From NCBI GenBank assembly GCA_964575185.1, contig CAZNPW010000003.1, positions 46,365 to 110,364 on the forward strand: a DNA stretch of 64,000 nucleotides, in the 5' to 3' direction. Made by a program: the position numbers and the translations under genes. The stretch is from CAZNPW01 sp964575185. Its GTDB lineage: Bacteria > Pseudomonadota > Alphaproteobacteria > Rhodobacterales > Rhodobacteraceae. How positions within the stretch are numbered: position 1 is the stretch's first letter; every line of letters starts with the position of its first letter. Under the pieces are notes generated by a model. That model saw only the letters and a list, made by a program, of their open reading frames with translations, searched no databases and was not told where the DNA came from. Shown piece after piece: positions 29,224-38,802 of this stretch.

Positions 29224-30198
29224 CTACCTGTATTCGATCAGCGCCGCCCGGCGGCGGCGCAGGCGGCCCCAGGCGAAGCGGGCGATGCCGCGTGTTTCGG
29301 CGAACTTCGTCAGCACGGACAGGCCCGCCCCCGCCCAGGCCAGCCTCCCGCCGCCGTCGCGCAAGGCCAGCCGGGCCACCTGCGCGGGGTAGGCCAGCGC
29401 CAGCAGCCCCAGCGCCGGGTGCCACAGGGCCAGCGCGACGGTCGCGACGGGCAGCCCCGCACCCCAGACCAGCGCCCGGGCCGTCTCGCGCCACCAGTGG
29501 CGGGCGCGGGCGTGGCGCACCGCGCCTTCGGCATAGGCGTGGCCCGCGCGTTCGGCGCGCCGCCACCATTGCGACAGGCGCGTGATGGCGGCGTCGTGCA
29601 GCGTCATCGGGGCGTCGATCCGCCAGACCTGAAAGCCCGCCGCGATCAGCCGCAGGCAGAGGTCGGGCTCCTCGCCCGCGATCAGCGTCGCGTCGAAGCC
29701 GCCGACCGCCCGCACCGCCGCGACCCGCACCAGCGCATCGCCGCCGCAGGCGCGGGCCGGGCCGACGGGCGTGTCCCACTCGCGGTCGATCAGCGCGGTG
29801 TAGACCGAGGCCTCCGGGTGCCACTCGCGCCGCCGCCCACAGACCACCGCGGCGGCCGGGTGGGCGGCGAAGGCCGCAAGCGCGGCGGCGGGGAACCCCG
29901 GGTCCAGCACGCAGTCGCCGTCGACCAGCAGCGCGAACTCCGGCGCGCCGTCCAGCGCGGCCAGCCCTGCGTTCCGGGCCCGGGCGGCGGTGAAGGGGCA
30001 GCCTCTGTCCAGCTCCACGACCCGCGCCCCCGCCGCGCGGGCCAGGGCAGGCGAGCCGTCGGTCGACCCGCTGTCGACGTAGACGACCTGTCCCAGCCCT
30101 GCCGCCTCCAGCGAGGCCAGGCAATCGGCCAGTCGCCGCCCTTCGTTGCGGCCGATCACGACCGCGGAGATGGGGGCGGCGATGGCGCGGGTGTCCAT
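29224..30198 (-). CDS. family 2 glycosyltransferase with membrane-associated C-terminus
   Basis: The 324-residue protein starts MDTRAIAAPISAVVIGRNEG. The GT-A fold shows VVYVDSGSTDGSPALARAAG, the DxD-type LLVDGDCVLDPGF and GEEPDLCLRLIAAGFQVWRI. The C-terminal third has two hydrophobic segments (VWGAGLPVATVALALW and LGLLALAYPAQVA). It probably adds a sugar to the lipid-linked repeat unit of the polysaccharide made by the adjacent genes. Confidence 0.82.
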   Translation of the reverse strand: MDTRAIAAPISAVVIGRNEGRRLADCLASLEAAGLGQVVYVDSGSTDGSPALARAAGARVVELDRGCPFTAARARNAGLAALDGAPEFALLVDGDCVLDPGFPAAALAAFAAHPAAAVVCGRRREWHPEASVYTALIDREWDTPVGPARACGGDALVRVAAVRAVGGFDATLIAGEEPDLCLRLIAAGFQVWRIDAPMTLHDAAITRLSQWWRRAERAGHAYAEGAVRHARARHWWRETARALVWGAGLPVATVALALWHPALGLLALAYPAQVARLALRDGGGRLAWAGAGLSVLTKFAETRGIARFAWGRLRRRRAALIEYR

Positions 30199-30342
30199 GG
30201 TGCCGCAGCCTTGCCGCCCCCGGCGCGGCTTTGCAACGGGCACGGGATCGTCTAGCTTTCATGGCCTCGGGCGGGGGCCCTTGCGATTCTGCGGGGACGG
30301 TCCGGTGCGGCCGACCGATGGCAAGGGATCACCGCCGCAGCG

Positions 30343-31308
30343 ATGCGGCTTTCGGACCGTGCGGCCGGCGTGGCCCTGCGGTGGTCAGGGGTCGCGATGC
30401 GCGTGGGTGCACACCATATCCTGATGCAGGCACCGGATGGTGCCGCAGGATATGCCGGTTCCGGGGAGCTTGCCTTGCCACAGCGATCGCCCGACGACGG
30501 TGCGGCCGGCCTGCGCCCCGGCGTTTCGGTGTTCCGTCCCGGCCAACCCCTGCCGCGCGGCACCGTCACGGTCGCGGACGCACCGCCGCGCGCGCCGATG
30601 CTGCCGCAGCTCGTCTTCGCCGCCCCCTCGCCCGCCCGGGTGTGGGAGCAACTGGTGCCGCTGAGCCCCGATGCCGCGCTTCTTTCGCGCAACAACCTGT
30701 TTCCGCAACGTGGCGAGGCGACGGCGGCCTTCGACCTGCTGCGCACGCGGCTTCTGCCCGCGATGGCGGGCAAGGGCTGGCAGACGCTGGGCATCGCCGG
30801 GCCGCGCGCGGGGGCGGGAGCGAGCTTCACCGCGATGAACCTCGCGCTCGCGCTCGCGCGGCTGGAACAGACGCGGACGGTGCTGGTCGACCTCGACCTC
30901 GGCGCGCCGCAGCACCAGGCGCGGCTCGGGGCCGCCGAGGTGCCGCCCCTCGCCGACGTGCTGGCCGGCAGCCAGCCCTTCGAGGCCCAGTTCCGCCGCC
31001 TGGGCGCGAACCTCGCGCTCGGCCTGAACGGGGCGGCGGTGGCCGACCCCGCGGCGGTGCTGCTGGCCGCCGCGACGGCCGAGGCGCTGGCCGCCGTCAC
31101 GGCGGGCCTCGCCCCCGACATCGTGCTCTGCGACCTGCCCCCCGCGCTCGACGGCGACGGCTTCGCCGCGGCACTGCCCCTGATCGACGCGCTGCTTATG
31201 GTGATCGACGGCAGCCGCACCACGGCGGCCGAGGTCCGCGCGGTCGAGGCGCTCGTCGCGGGCCGCGTGCCGGTCATGGGCACCGTGCTGAACCGTGCGC
31301 AGGGCTGA
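30343..31308 (+). CDS. CpsD/BY-kinase-like protein with degenerate Walker A
   Basis: This 321-residue protein aligns in layout with bacterial tyrosine kinases / MinD-like ATPases that partner Wzz proteins. It has an FDLLRTRLL segment, then GIAGPRAGAGASFTAMNLAL where GxxGxGKS/T is expected (the P-loop Lys is Ala), then an intact Walker A' TVLVDLDLGAPQ and DIVLCDLPPAL. No C-terminal Tyr cluster is present. It may be a non-catalytic regulator of chain length. The start may instead be the Met at 30397. It is 3 nt from the Wzz-like gene. Confidence 0.7.
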   Translation: MRLSDRAAGVALRWSGVAMRVGAHHILMQAPDGAAGYAGSGELALPQRSPDDGAAGLRPGVSVFRPGQPLPRGTVTVADAPPRAPMLPQLVFAAPSPARVWEQLVPLSPDAALLSRNNLFPQRGEATAAFDLLRTRLLPAMAGKGWQTLGIAGPRAGAGASFTAMNLALALARLEQTRTVLVDLDLGAPQHQARLGAAEVPPLADVLAGSQPFEAQFRRLGANLALGLNGAAVADPAAVLLAAATAEALAAVTAGLAPDIVLCDLPPALDGDGFAAALPLIDALLMVIDGSRTTAAEVRAVEALVAGRVPVMGTVLNRAQG

Positions 31309-31311
31309 CCG

Positions 31312-32601
31312 ATGGGACCGATCCAGAGCCTCGACGAGCTTTTCGCGCTGATCCTGCGCCGCCGCTGGCTGATCCTGGCCGTCACGCTCGCGGGCGTGGC
31401 GCTGTCGGTCGCCTATGCCACGTCGCGGCCCAAGGCTTACGAGGCGGTGTCGGTCATCCAGATCGAGGCCGCGCAGGTCAACGAGGCCAGCGACCCGAAC
31501 GAACAGACCGCCGCCAGCGCCGGCACCTTCCAGGCCATCGAGCAGCGCCTGATGACGCGCGAGAACCTGATCGCCGTGATGGACCGCCACGGCGTCTTCG
31601 CCGGCCTGCCGCTGAGCCTGGACCAGAAGGTCAACCTCTTGCGGTCCTCGATCCGGTTCGAGCAGGTGGCCTCCGCCGCGAACCAGAGCTTCGGCGCGCC
31701 CGCGCAGCTGTCGGCGATCCTGATGTTCGTGCGGCTCGACGACCCGCAGGTCGCGGCGCGGGTGGCCAATGACATCGCCCAGTCGGTGCTCGACGCGAGC
31801 ACCGCCGATGCCATCGCCCGCGCCGGGGCGACGCGCGACTTCTTCGCGGCCGAGGAGGCGCGGCTGTCGGCCGAGGTCGTGGCGCTCGACGACCGCATCG
31901 CCGCCTACCGCAACGCCCAGGCCGACATGCTGCCGACGATGGAGAACGCACGGCGGGACGAACTCGTCGGCATCGAAACCGACCTGCGCGAGGTGGCGCA
32001 GACGCTGGTGGGCCTGCGCGCCGATGCGGGCACCCGGCAGGCGCAGGACCGCCTGCGCGAGACCGACCGCCGCGCGCTTGACGACCTGAACGCCCAGATC
32101 GCCCGCGCCGAGGCGCGCGAGGCCGCGCTGCAGACCCGCCGGGGCGAACTGACCGAGGCGATCCGCGGCAGCCCCGAGGTCGAGCGCCAGCTTGGCGCCT
32201 ACGACCGGCAGATGCAGCAGCTGCAGGACCAGTATCGCGTCGTCAGCCAGCGCCTGGCCGCGGCCGACACCGACCTGCGCCTGGCCGAGAACCGGCAGGA
32301 GGCGCGGCTGTCGCTGCTGGAGCGCGCGGTGGTGCCCGAGTTCCCGGTCAGCGGCAGCGCCCGGCGGCTGGCCGCGGCGGGGTCGGTCGCCAGCCTGCTC
32401 GCCGGGCTCGCGCTCGCGTTCCTGCTCGACCTGCGCCGCCCCGTCCTGCGCAGCGCGGCGCAGGTGACGCGCGAGACGGGGCTGGTGCCGGTGGTGACGA
32501 TCCCCGTCCTGACGCCCGCGCCGGACGCCTGGCGCGGCTACGGCTTTGCCGCCTTCCTCGTGGGGCTGTTCCTGGTCACGCTCGCGCTGGTGGTGACGTA
32601 A
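31312..32601 (+). CDS. Wzz / GumC-like chain-length determinant
   Basis: The 429-residue protein has an N-terminal transmembrane helix (RRRWLILAVTLAGVALSVAY), a long periplasmic coiled-coil region and two C-terminal hydrophobic segments (LAAAGSVASLLAGLALAFLL and FAAFLVGLFLVTLALVVT). It is a polysaccharide co-polymerase that sets chain length or opens the export path together with the upstream CpsD-like protein. Confidence 0.82.
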   Translation: MGPIQSLDELFALILRRRWLILAVTLAGVALSVAYATSRPKAYEAVSVIQIEAAQVNEASDPNEQTAASAGTFQAIEQRLMTRENLIAVMDRHGVFAGLPLSLDQKVNLLRSSIRFEQVASAANQSFGAPAQLSAILMFVRLDDPQVAARVANDIAQSVLDASTADAIARAGATRDFFAAEEARLSAEVVALDDRIAAYRNAQADMLPTMENARRDELVGIETDLREVAQTLVGLRADAGTRQAQDRLRETDRRALDDLNAQIARAEAREAALQTRRGELTEAIRGSPEVERQLGAYDRQMQQLQDQYRVVSQRLAAADTDLRLAENRQEARLSLLERAVVPEFPVSGSARRLAAAGSVASLLAGLALAFLLDLRRPVLRSAAQVTRETGLVPVVTIPVLTPAPDAWRGYGFAAFLVGLFLVTLALVVT

Positions 32602-32610
32602 GGACCGGGC

Positions 32611-33288
<678 letters not shown>

Positions 33289-33657
33289 TGTTCACGGCCC
33301 GCGGAAGATTGCACGCGCCGGCGCCGCCCGGTTCGGAACAAACTCCTCTGATCGACCCCGCAGGGCCGTTCGGAAATCACCACGCTCACGCACATCTTCA
33401 GCACCCGGCACAGGTGCCCCCACCCCTGCATTCTAATCGAATGCGTGGCGTCCGACAGACGGCTCCGCCGCGTCTTTGCCTTGATTTCGCCCGATTAATC
33501 GGGATTTCCAAGCACGCTTCAACCACGGGTTGATCGCGGCCCTGCAAGCACCTGCCGCAGGTGCTTGTCCGCGCGCCGCAATGCGCGGGTCCCGGGCCGT
33601 GATTCGCCAAAAGCGTCCGCGCCGACCCGCCGGAAGCGGCGCGCTTGCGGCGGGATC
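33289..33657. promoter_or_regulatory. 369-bp intergenic region with three palindromes
   Basis: No supported gene is present. I see GCATTC-TAATC-GAATGC (33428-33444), the perfect 14-bp palindrome CCCGATTAATCGGG (33490-33503) and a hairpin CAAGCACCTG-CCG-CAGGTGCTTG (33545-33567). The 14-bp AT-centred palindrome looks like an operator for a dimeric regulator; the last hairpin could terminate leftward transcription. The region separates the sugar transferase from the rml operon. Confidence 0.45.
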
Positions 33658-33867
33658 CTAGCGCGGGTCCCCGGGCGGGTCTGTTTCCGGCCCGTCAACG
33701 TGCAGCAGTCGCCACGCCGCGAGCCCGACCAGCGCCGTCGATCCCGCGGCCGAATAGGCCCCCAGCGCCAGCAGCACGCCGCCACCCGCCATGATCGTCG
33801 CGAGCGCGGCAAGCGCCCCGGTCAGGATCACGGTCACGAGCAGCCAGGCGTTCACGGCGCACCTCAT
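33658..33867 (-). CDS. small two-helix membrane protein
   Basis: The 69-residue protein starts MRCAVNAWLLVTVILTGALA and has two hydrophobic segments, the second being GGVLLALGAYSAAGSTALVG, with a polar Pro/Asp-rich tail. It follows the rmlA gene on the same strand. Function unknown. Confidence 0.45.
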   Translation of the reverse strand: MRCAVNAWLLVTVILTGALAALATIMAGGGVLLALGAYSAAGSTALVGLAAWRLLHVDGPETDPPGDPR

Positions 33868-33982
33868 CCGGTGCGATGCAATCTAGAGTTGTGGCGAGAA
33901 ATGAAAACCCGATTCGCACGCAAGGTCTGCCCGACGGCGGACCTGCGGCGGCATCGCGGCCGATTCCGGCAAAATCCCGCCG

Positions 33983-34852
33983 TCAGTCGTCGAGCAGGCC
34001 CAGCAGATACCGACCGTAATCGTTCTTCGCGAACAGCCGCGCGCGTGCCGCCAGCGCGTCGGCGTCGATCCAGCCGGCGCGGAAGGCGATCTCCTCGGGG
34101 CAGCCGACCTGCAGGCCCTGCCGGGCTTCCAGCGTGCGGACGAAGTTGCCCGCGTCGAGCAGGCTGCCATGCGTGCCGGTGTCGAGCCAGGCGAAGCCGC
34201 GCCCCATCAGCTCCACCCGCAGCGCGCCCTCGGACCGGTAGCTTTCCAGCACGTCGACGATCTCGAGCTCCCCGCGCTCGCTGGGCTTGACCTGCGCCGC
34301 ACGGTCGGGCGCGGTGCCGTCGAGGACGTAGAGGCCGGTGACGGCGTAGTTCGACGGCGGGATGGCGGGCTTCTCCACGATCTCGCGCACCCGGCCCTGG
34401 GGGTCGAAGTCCACGACGCCATAGCGCTCGGGGTCCGACACGCGGTAGCCGAAGACCGTGCCGCCGCCCCGCGCGTCCGCCGCCGCCAGCAGGTCGGGCA
34501 GGCCGTGGCCGAAGAAGATGTTGTCGCCCAGCACCAGCGTCGAGGGCGCGCCCGCCAGGAAGTCGCGCGCCAAGAGGTAGGCCTGCGCGAGGCCATCGGG
34601 GCTGGGCTGCACGATCCAGGTCAGATTCAGGCCCCACTGCGACCCGTCGCCCATCAGCCGCCGGAACTGCGGCTGGTCGTCGGGCGTGGTGATGATCGCG
34701 ATGTCGCGGAGGCCGCCCAGCATCAGGACCGACAGCGGGTAGAAGACCATCGGCTTGTCGTGGATCGGCAGCAGCTGCTTCGACACGCCCATGGTGATCG
34801 GCCACAGCCGCGTGCCGGACCCGCCGGCGAGGATGATGCCCTTGCGCTTCAT
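33983..34852 (-). CDS. rmlA: glucose-1-phosphate thymidylyltransferase
   Basis: The 289-residue enzyme starts MKRKGIILAGGSGTRLWPIT, the nucleotidyltransferase signature, and has SKQLLPIHDKPMVFYPLSVL, LVLGDNIFFG and FAWLDTGTHGSLLDA. It makes dTDP-glucose from dTTP and glucose-1-phosphate, the first step to dTDP-L-rhamnose. It is the last gene of the rmlC-B-D-A operon and overlaps rmlD by 4 bp. Confidence 0.95.
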   Translation of the reverse strand: MKRKGIILAGGSGTRLWPITMGVSKQLLPIHDKPMVFYPLSVLMLGGLRDIAIITTPDDQPQFRRLMGDGSQWGLNLTWIVQPSPDGLAQAYLLARDFLAGAPSTLVLGDNIFFGHGLPDLLAAADARGGGTVFGYRVSDPERYGVVDFDPQGRVREIVEKPAIPPSNYAVTGLYVLDGTAPDRAAQVKPSERGELEIVDVLESYRSEGALRVELMGRGFAWLDTGTHGSLLDAGNFVRTLEARQGLQVGCPEEIAFRAGWIDADALAARARLFAKNDYGRYLLGLLDD

Positions 34853-35703
34853 GCGCGCAGCTCCCTGATGAGGCCCGGCAGCGCCGCCTGCCAGTCGGGC
34901 CGGGCGATGCCGAACGAACGGGTGAGCGACGTGCAGTCGAGGCGCGAGTTCGGCGGGCGGCGGGCCGGGGTTGGGTAGTCGGCGGTCGCGATGTCCTCGA
35001 TCCGGCAGGGCAGGCCGGCGGCCTCCATGACCGCGCGGGCAAAGCCCGCCCAGGTGGTGTCGGGGCTGCCCGACAGGTGCCAGGTGCCCGAGGGGGCACC
35101 GTCCCTCAGCGCAGCGGCCATGACGAACAGCGCATCGGCGATGGCCGCGGCGGGGGTCGGCGCGCCGTGCTGGTCGGCCACCACCCGCAGCGTCTCGCGG
35201 CCCGCGCCGAGCCGCAGCATCGTGCCGACGAAGTTCTTGCCGTGGCCGGCCACCACCCAGGACGTCCGCAGGATCGCATGCGGCCCCCCCGCCGCCCGCA
35301 CCCCGCGTTCTCCGGCGAGCTTCGTGCGCCCGTAGGCCGACAGCGGGCCGGTCGGGTCGTCGGGGGTGAAGGGCGTCTCGCCCTGCCCGTCGAAGACGTA
35401 GTCGGTCGAGATCTGCAGGAACGGAATCCGCCGCGCCGCCGCCGCCCGCGCCATGGCCGTCGGGGCCGCGCCGTTGACCGCCATCGCCTCCGCCTCTGCG
35501 CTTTCCGCGGCATCCACCGCCGTCCAGGCGGCAGCGTTGATGATGACGTCGGCCTCGGCCCCGTGGATCAGGTGGGCGGCCCCGGCGGGATCGGACAGGT
35601 CGAGCACGTCGCGGCCCCAGGCCTCGACCATCACCCCGGCGGGGACCCGCCGCTGCAGTTCCCGCGCGACCTGCCCGGTGCGGCCGATGACCAGGACCTT
35701 CAT
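34849..35703 (-). CDS. rmlD: dTDP-4-dehydrorhamnose reductase
   Basis: The 284-residue SDR protein starts MKVLVIGRTGQVARELQRRV (GxxGQxG NADPH loop). It has ADVIINAAAWTAVDAAE, ISTDYVFDGQGETPF and the YGRTKLAGE active-site Tyr/Lys. It reduces the last intermediate to dTDP-L-rhamnose. The start is fixed by the ATGA overlap with rmlB. Confidence 0.94.
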   Translation of the reverse strand: MKVLVIGRTGQVARELQRRVPAGVMVEAWGRDVLDLSDPAGAAHLIHGAEADVIINAAAWTAVDAAESAEAEAMAVNGAAPTAMARAAAARRIPFLQISTDYVFDGQGETPFTPDDPTGPLSAYGRTKLAGERGVRAAGGPHAILRTSWVVAGHGKNFVGTMLRLGAGRETLRVVADQHGAPTPAAAIADALFVMAAALRDGAPSGTWHLSGSPDTTWAGFARAVMEAAGLPCRIEDIATADYPTPARRPPNSRLDCTSLTRSFGIARPDWQAALPGLIRELRA

Positions 35704-36728
35704 GCGCGCGTCCCCAGCCGCTGCCCGACCCCGGCCCGCGCCAGCAAGGGCCGCCACCAGGCTTCGTTGTCGAGATACCAGCGCACGGTGCGCCGCAACC
35801 CTTCCTCCAGCGTGACCGAGGGCCGCCAGCCGAGTTCCCCGCGGATGCGGGTCGGGTCGATCGCATAGCGCAGGTCGTGGCCGGGGCGGTCGGCGACGAA
35901 GGTGATGAGGCGGTCGTGGGGAGCACCCGCGGGGTGCATCCCGTCCATCAGGGCGCAGATGGTGCGGACGATGTGCAGGTTCGTGGCCTCGTTCTCGCCG
36001 CCGATGTTGTAGCTGCGGCCGAGTGTTCCGCGCTCCAGCACGGTCAGCAAAGCGTCGGCATGATCCTCGACATAGAGCCAGTCGCGCACGTTCTCGCCGC
36101 GACCGTAGACCGGAATGGGCCGGCCATGCAGCGCATTCAGGATGACGACGGGGATCAGCTTTTCGGGGAAGTGATACGGACCGTAGTTGTTGGAGCAGTT
36201 GGTCAGCACCACCGGCAGGGCGTAGGTCTCGTGCCAGGCGCGCACCAGGTGGTCGGACGCGGCCTTGGTCGCCGAATAGGGGCTGCGCGGGTCATAAGGC
36301 GTGTCTTCGGTGAACTGCCCCGTGGCACCGAGCGAGCCGAAGACCTCGTCGGTCGAGACGTGGTGGAAGCGGAAGCCGTCCGGCTTGTCGTAGGCCCGCG
36401 CGGCCTCGAGCAGGGTGAAGGTGCCGACTACGTTCGTCGTCACGAAGTCGCCGGGGCCGTCGATGCTGCGGTCGACGTGGCTTTCCGCGGCCAGGTGCAT
36501 GATCGCGTCGGGACGGTGGTCCGCCAGCGCCGCGTCCACCGCCGCGCGGTCGCGGATGTCGCCCTGCACCAGGCTGTGCAGGTTCGACCGCAGCGCCGGG
36601 CCGAGGTTCGTCGCGCTCGCCGCATAGGTCATGGCGTCGAAGGTCACGACCTCGTGCCCCCGCGCGATGGCCAGCCGCACCACGGCCGAGCCGATGAACC
36701 CGCAGCCGCCGGTGACGAGGATCTTCAT
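35700..36728 (-). CDS. rmlB: dTDP-glucose 4,6-dehydratase
   Basis: The 342-residue extended SDR enzyme starts MKILVTGGCGFIGSAVVRLA. It has MHLAAESHVDRSIDGPGDF, STDEVFGSLG, the active-site YSATKAASDHLVRAW and NCSNNYGPYHFPEKLIPVVI. It converts dTDP-glucose to the 4-keto-6-deoxy sugar. It overlaps both neighbours by 4 bp. Confidence 0.96.
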   Translation of the reverse strand: MKILVTGGCGFIGSAVVRLAIARGHEVVTFDAMTYAASATNLGPALRSNLHSLVQGDIRDRAAVDAALADHRPDAIMHLAAESHVDRSIDGPGDFVTTNVVGTFTLLEAARAYDKPDGFRFHHVSTDEVFGSLGATGQFTEDTPYDPRSPYSATKAASDHLVRAWHETYALPVVLTNCSNNYGPYHFPEKLIPVVILNALHGRPIPVYGRGENVRDWLYVEDHADALLTVLERGTLGRSYNIGGENEATNLHIVRTICALMDGMHPAGAPHDRLITFVADRPGHDLRYAIDPTRIRGELGWRPSVTLEEGLRRTVRWYLDNEAWWRPLLARAGVGQRLGTRA

Positions 36729-37282
36729 GGATCGAACCCGAAGGGCCGGGGCGCGTCGCGCAGCAGGGGGGCGGCCTTGTCCTTATCGGACAAGATGGGT
36801 TCCGCCACGCCCCAGTCGATGCCGATGTCGGGATCGTCCCACCGCACCGCGCCGTCGCAGTCCGGCGCGTAGACGTCGGTGCACTTGTATTGCACCTCGG
36901 TGTCCGGCACGCGGGTGACGAAGCCGTGCAGGAACCCCTTCGGCACCAGAAGCTGCCGCCCGTTCTCCGCCGTCAGGTCGACGCCGACCCAGCGCCCGAA
37001 GGTCGGGCTTCCGTTGCGGAAATCCACCGCCACGTCCAGGATCGCGCCCCGCGTGCAACGCACGAGCTTGTCCTGCGCATGGGGTGGCCGCTGGTAGTGC
37101 AGCCCGCGCAGGGTGCCCGCCTGCGCCGAAAACGAATGGTTGTCCTGCACGAAATCGAGCGCCACCCCGGCGGCGGCAAGGCGCGGACCGTTCCAAGTCT
37201 CGGAAAACCAGCCGCGGGCGTCACCGAAGCGGGCCGGGGTCAGGATCAGGACGCCGGGAAGAGCCGTGGATTCGATCTGCAT
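36725..37282 (-). CDS. rmlC: dTDP-4-dehydrorhamnose 3,5-epimerase
   Basis: The 185-residue cupin starts MQIESTALPGVLILTPARFG. It has FVQDNHSFSAQAGTLRGLHY with the catalytic His, KLVRCTRGAILDVAVDFR and VPKGFLHGFVT. It is the first gene of the rml operon; its promoter must lie in the short gap to the convergently oriented upstream flippase unit or be shared with it, since all are on the minus strand. Confidence 0.95.
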   Translation of the reverse strand: MQIESTALPGVLILTPARFGDARGWFSETWNGPRLAAAGVALDFVQDNHSFSAQAGTLRGLHYQRPPHAQDKLVRCTRGAILDVAVDFRNGSPTFGRWVGVDLTAENGRQLLVPKGFLHGFVTRVPDTEVQYKCTDVYAPDCDGAVRWDDPDIGIDWGVAEPILSDKDKAAPLLRDAPRPFGFDP

Positions 37283-37322
37283 CCCGCCCTCTTACCGCGT
37301 GAAAGGCAAATGGAAAGCCGTA

Positions 37323-38657
37323 TCAGACATGCAGGTCGCGCAGCGCCGGCCCGTGCAGCAGGAATGCCGTCGCGATGATCGCCAGCACCGCAGCCCCGGC
37401 GAACAGGTCGTGCCGCGGGTCCCAGGCGCGGTGCTTCCGCGCGAGCCAGACGATCGCTCCGTGCGCGACGGCCAGCGCCAGGCCCAGGCCCAGCAGGGCC
37501 CCGCCGAGGCCCCCCCACCAGACCCCGGCCAGGAACCCCGCCGTCTGCAGCCCCGCCCGGACGGCCATCACCAGGAAATAGCTGCGCGAATCGTTCGCGG
37601 CCAGCGCCGACTGGTCGTAGGTCATCCCCACCACCGCCACCCCTTGCGTGCAGGCCAGCGCCACGACGATCGCTCCGGCGGCGGAGTAGCGCGGGTCGTA
37701 GAGGAGTTCCACGATCGCCGGGCCCGTCACCGCCAGCCCCGCCAGCATCGCCAGCAGACCCGCCGACAGCCCCGCGCGCAGCCGCCGGTGGCGGCGGCGG
37801 TCGGCGTCCGACCGCGCCGGCGGGTGGTCGCGGTAGAGCGGGATCAGGATGCGCGCCGTCACCGCACCGCCGAGCAGCACGGGGAAGGACGCGAGGAAGA
37901 AGGCGATGTTGTAGATCCCCATCTCCCCCAGGCTCAGCCAGGCCCCGAGGATCGCCTTGTCGCCCTGGCTCAGCAGGAAGCCGCAGGCGGTGGACAGGAA
38001 GATCCACTTGCCGAAGTGGATCAGCTCGCGCGCCGCCGCAGGCTCCCAGTGCAGGCGGTTGGGCGGGCCGGGCAGCAGGGTCCACATCAGCGCCAGCCGG
38101 ATCAGCGCGCCGAGGACGACGCCCACCACAAGCGCCCAGACCGACTGCATGGCCCAGGCGAGCGCGATGGTCGCGACCATCCCCGCGCCCTGCGCCACGA
38201 GGTCCAGCACCGTGAGCCGCCCCAGCAGCAGGTGCCGGTTTGCGGTGTCGACCCGCGTCGGCGAAAAGCCCGCGACCATGAGCGACAGCCCTGCGACCGG
38301 CAGGAGCCAGGCAAGTTCCGGCACGCCGTAGAACCGCGCCGCCGGGACGGACAGCGCGGCGGACATCCCCCACAGGATCACCCCGCGCGCGACGTTGATC
38401 GTCCAGGCGGTGTTCAGGAAGCGCGGGTCGTCGCCGCGCGCGCTGCGGCTGATCGCGGGCGACAGGCCGAGGTCGGAAAACATCTGGAAGCCGACCAGGA
38501 ACACCATCACCAGCGCCAGCGTCCCGAAGGCCTCGGGGAACAGAAGCCGCGTCAGCACCAGGTTGGTCGCGAGCCGCATCACCTGCGTCGCCGCATAGAC
38601 GCCGGCGGTCAGGGCGCCGCCCGTGAGGGCGCGGCGGAACAGGGGGGCGGTCGTCAT
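37323..38657 (-). CDS. oligosaccharide flippase (Wzx, MOP superfamily)
   Basis: The 444-residue membrane protein has about 12 helices and the typical start RRALTGGALTAGVYAATQVM followed by LVLTRLLFPEAFGTLALVMV. A later part reads LSQGDKAILGAWLSLGEMG. It should flip the undecaprenyl-linked repeat unit to the periplasm. It lies 40 nt upstream of rmlC on the same strand and may head the same transcript. Confidence 0.85.
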   Translation of the reverse strand: MTTAPLFRRALTGGALTAGVYAATQVMRLATNLVLTRLLFPEAFGTLALVMVFLVGFQMFSDLGLSPAISRSARGDDPRFLNTAWTINVARGVILWGMSAALSVPAARFYGVPELAWLLPVAGLSLMVAGFSPTRVDTANRHLLLGRLTVLDLVAQGAGMVATIALAWAMQSVWALVVGVVLGALIRLALMWTLLPGPPNRLHWEPAAARELIHFGKWIFLSTACGFLLSQGDKAILGAWLSLGEMGIYNIAFFLASFPVLLGGAVTARILIPLYRDHPPARSDADRRRHRRLRAGLSAGLLAMLAGLAVTGPAIVELLYDPRYSAAGAIVVALACTQGVAVVGMTYDQSALAANDSRSYFLVMAVRAGLQTAGFLAGVWWGGLGGALLGLGLALAVAHGAIVWLARKHRAWDPRHDLFAGAAVLAIIATAFLLHGPALRDLHV

Positions 38658-38721
38658 CCTGGGCCGGAACCCTAGGGCCTGCGGGCGGCAGTTGGAACGG
38701 CTTTCCGCCGGTGGTCGCGGC

Positions 38722-38754
38722 GGGCCCGGCGACAGACTGTCGCCGCCCCGGGCC
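38722..38754. repeat. inverted repeat in the wzx / glycosyltransferase divergent promoter region
   Basis: GGCGACA-GAC-TGTCGCC (38728-38744) forms a 7-bp hairpin that is flanked by outer GGGCCC / GGGCCC-type arms, giving a longer bulged structure. It lies between divergent genes, so it is a candidate operator for both directions. Confidence 0.35.
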
Positions 38755-38802
38755 CCGCCGCCCCCGCTTTCCCGATCCGCCCGCGCGGCCTAGAAGGGGG
38801 CC

